Below, piece after piece: positions 15,431 to 17,136 of a stretch of DNA of 17,136 bases (the stretch's first letter is position 1; every line of letters starts with the position of its first letter). The position numbers and the translations under genes were made by a program. A model generated the notes under the pieces. It was not told where the DNA came from. It ran no database searches and saw only the letters and a list, made by a program, of their open reading frames with translations. Origin of the DNA: a bacterium UBA4637 (GTDB taxonomy: Bacteria; Bacteroidota; Bacteroidia; Bacteroidales; Bacteroidaceae); NCBI GenBank assembly GCA_002405875.1, contig DHMR01000063.1:1-17136 (forward strand), written 5' to 3'.

Positions 15431-15683
15431 CCCTTCACCCTTCACATTTTTATAATAAGCAATTGATTTCTAGGCGGTTGCATGTGTGAAGGGTGGCGTT
15501 TGACCCTTCACACACCCTTCACCACCCTTCACCTTTTTTCGAAAATGAGCATTGCGCGATGGCTACACTTTTATAGGAAATGTGAAGGGTGGTGAAGGGT
15601 AGGTGAAGGGTGAGGCTTAACCCTTCACCTCTTAAATCGGTTGATATTCAGGTGATTACATGGGAAATGTGAAGGGTGAAGGG
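15431..15683. repeat. 253-bp mirror-symmetric element of twelve GTGAAGGG(T) motifs
   Basis: Six motif copies on the left pair with six on the right, all exactly centred on 15557. Left copies: CCCTTCAC at 15431 and 15438, GTGAAGGGT at 15486, ACCCTTCAC at 15503, 15514 and 15524. Right copies: GTGAAGGGT at 15582, 15592 and 15603, ACCCTTCAC at 15620, GTGAAGGG at 15669 and 15676. Outer arms are 19 bp identical (15431-15449, 15665-15683). Two local hairpins with 11-bp stems and 8-nt loops (15484-15513, 15601-15630) compete with one long hairpin. Spacers match in length but only about half in sequence. No reading frame of note. Confidence 0.9.
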
Positions 15684-15689
15684 CTTTCG

Positions 15690-15722
15690 TGTACTTTCTT
15701 GCTTATCTCTTGTACTTTCTTG
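15690..15722 (+). repeat. 12-bp direct repeat TGTACTTTCTTG
   Basis: The sequence TGTACTTTCTTG occurs at 15690-15701 and again at 15711-15722, 21 bp apart (two helical turns). A related TTGTACTTTTG at 15771-15781 contains the -7 box of the next gene. The pair could be an operator or a remnant of repeated promoter boxes. Confidence 0.6.
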
Positions 15723-15749
15723 TAAAAATGCGGAATAGTGGATGAAAAG

Positions 15750-15781
15750 TTTGGCGGTTACAAATAATATTTGTACTTTTG
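15750..15781 (+). promoter_or_regulatory. Promoter of the large membrane-protein gene
   Basis: TTTG at 15750-15753, a 20-nt spacer and TACTTTTG at 15774-15781 match the Bacteroidota consensus. The start of transcription would be about 15 nt before the ATG at 15804. Confidence 0.75.
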
Positions 15782-15803
15782 TGGTAACTAACAATGATAT
15801 AGT

Positions 15804-17136
15804 ATGAAACAAAACCTATCTTCATTTTGGAAACCTCTGCTGTCTCTGCTCTTCGGTGTGGCTATAGCCGTGTTTTGGGCCGTTCCCTATGTGGGCGGCC
15901 TGTGCTTTCAAGAGCAATACCAGATGTTTCTCTTTGATACTAGTTATTTCTTGGAACGTATCATGCTGCCAGGTGGTCTTGCCGACTATCTGAGCGAGTT
16001 CCTCGTGCAGTTCTATTACATGCCAGCCGTGGGCGGCATCATCATTGCCTTGCTCTTGGTGGGCATCCAACGAACGGTATGGGGATTGATGCGACAATAT
16101 GGTGCCAAGCACGATTTTCCGGGCTATTTGCTGAGCTTTGTGCCTAGCATCGCCTTGTGGTGTGCGATGGGCGACCAGCATGTTTTGCTTTCATTCGTTG
16201 TGGCTCTCTTGGGAGCCTTGGTGATGGGATGGATTCACAATCGCTTCCACAACCGATTGGTGATAGTCGTGTTCGAACTGGTGAGTACAGCCTTGGTGTA
16301 TTGGCTCCTAGGACCAGTGGTCTTCGTCTATGCGGCGTTGATGATGGGCGATGTCTTGATGCGTGGCAAGCGAAGAGGAAACTTGCCTACGGCTTTGGGC
16401 TACGCTGCTGCTATCTTGACGCTTACCATCGCTTGGATCTTGCTGACCACGCAAACCTTGCAATATCCTTTATATCGAATATTCTCCGGACTCAATTACT
16501 ATCGCTTCCCAGGTATCGTGCCGAAAGTATTGTTGGTGGTGATGGTCTTGGCAGTGGTTGTTCCCTTCTTGGGAATGGCGCCAATTGGCTTCCATTCGTC
16601 TGCCTTGCAGAAATTGCAGCAGTCTAAGCTTGTGATGGCGGTATCCTATATACTGGTAATCGTGGCTTCCGTATTCGGAATCAAGGTTTCCTTCGACAAG
16701 CTGACTTACGAACTGATAGACTACGATTTCTTGGTACGAACCGAACAATGGAACAAAATCATAGAGAAGGCGGAGAAAGAACCTGCGACCACTCCTTTGG
16801 GTGTGTCTTGCGTAAACCTCGCTCTGAGCCAGACGGGACAGCTTGCCGACCGACTCTTCGAGTTCTATCAGAATGGAGGAGAGGGATTGTTTCCTACCTT
16901 TACCAGAGATATGACCTCGCCTGTTTCTACTGCCGAGATATTCTATCGTCTGGGCATGGTGAACGATGCCGAGCGATATATGTTTGAGGCACAGGAGGCG
17001 ATTCCGAACTATCGCAAGAGCAGTCGATTGACCCGTCGCATCGCTGAGTGTGAGCTTATCAATGGCAATTACAAGGTGGCAGCCAAGTTGCTTCGCCGAT
17101 TGGAGAAGACGCTCTTCTATCGCGACTGGGCTAACC
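15804..17136 (+). CDS. Multi-pass membrane protein with C-terminal helical domain, DUF6057-like (partial)
   Basis: An uninterrupted reading frame of 444 codons from the ATG at 15804, cut by the right edge without a stop. About eight hydrophobic helices fill residues 13 to 295, beginning LLSLLFGVAIAVFWAVPYVG. A soluble, mainly alpha-helical part follows from about residue 297 (FDKLTYELIDYDFLVRTEQW), with TPR-like repeats such as YKVAAKLLRRLEK-type helices (residues around 425-440). The layout resembles the uncharacterised DUF6057 family of Bacteroidota as I remember it; the name is tentative. It has its own promoter and stands apart from the SusCD operon. Function, partner and true length are unknown from this window. 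Confidence 0.85.
   Translation, partial: MKQNLSSFWKPLLSLLFGVAIAVFWAVPYVGGLCFQEQYQMFLFDTSYFLERIMLPGGLADYLSEFLVQFYYMPAVGGIIIALLLVGIQRTVWGLMRQYGAKHDFPGYLLSFVPSIALWCAMGDQHVLLSFVVALLGALVMGWIHNRFHNRLVIVVFELVSTALVYWLLGPVVFVYAALMMGDVLMRGKRRGNLPTALGYAAAILTLTIAWILLTTQTLQYPLYRIFSGLNYYRFPGIVPKVLLVVMVLAVVVPFLGMAPIGFHSSALQKLQQSKLVMAVSYILVIVASVFGIKVSFDKLTYELIDYDFLVRTEQWNKIIEKAEKEPATTPLGVSCVNLALSQTGQLADRLFEFYQNGGEGLFPTFTRDMTSPVSTAEIFYRLGMVNDAERYMFEAQEAIPNYRKSSRLTRRIAECELINGNYKVAAKLLRRLEKTLFYRDWAN

Noticed and set aside
15431..15683. CRISPR array
   Set aside because: The repeats are only 7-9 bp, occur in both orientations, have spacers from 1 to about 40 bp and no cas gene is near.
15431..15683. Assembly artefact from palindromic read joining
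   Set aside because: An artefact would give identical arms throughout; here the spacers have diverged to about half identity while the motifs are intact.
1..17136. tRNA, rRNA or known riboswitch
   Set aside because: I looked for cloverleaf ends, GGTTCGA-type T-loops and familiar riboswitch cores in the intergenic stretches and saw none; a covariance-model scan would be decisive.

Overview
The window looks like chromosomal DNA from the Bacteroidota, most likely a Prevotella or Segatella-type gut or oral anaerobe. The evidence is a SusC/SusD outer-membrane pair, lipoproteins with a Cys followed by acidic residues, and promoters of the Bacteroidota form TTTG-N19/20-TAnnTTTG instead of E. coli-type sigma-70 boxes. 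The family is inferred from the protein sequences as I remember them; no search was run.

Left part (1-3997), minus strand. In transcription order efp (translation factor P), a family 2 glycosyltransferase 3 bp after it, and radC form a probable operon from a clear promoter at 3821-3851. Next, from its own promoter at 1258-1288, comes a small MIP18/DUF59 Fe-S assembly factor, followed by an LpxH-type lipid A phosphoesterase that reaches almost to the left edge.

Middle part (3998-8476), plus strand. rpmH (ribosomal protein L34, only 51 codons) is divergent from efp and ends in an intrinsic terminator. Then comes a four-gene envelope and translation operon: a membrane-anchored protein with two PASTA domains, an RluD-type pseudouridine synthase, D-Ala-D-Ala ligase (ddl) and a glycerolipid-type acyltransferase. 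It has a textbook promoter at 4267-4297 and a terminator whose loop contains the last stop codon.

Right part (8477-15260), plus strand. After a 5' leader of about 240 nt with a tiny reading frame and hairpins come susC-like, susD-like and a third surface lipoprotein gene, closed by a 20-bp GNRA-capped hairpin. No glycoside hydrolase, sensor or sigma factor lies in the window, so the nutrient imported is unknown.

The most unusual DNA is the gene-free stretch 15261-15749. It holds a tandem array of GCCTYGGC palindromes and then a 253-bp element made of twelve copies of the heptamer-based motif GTGAAGGGT. Six copies on the left and six on the right are placed as exact mirror images about position 15557. 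After it, a well-formed promoter drives a large multi-pass membrane protein that runs off the right edge.
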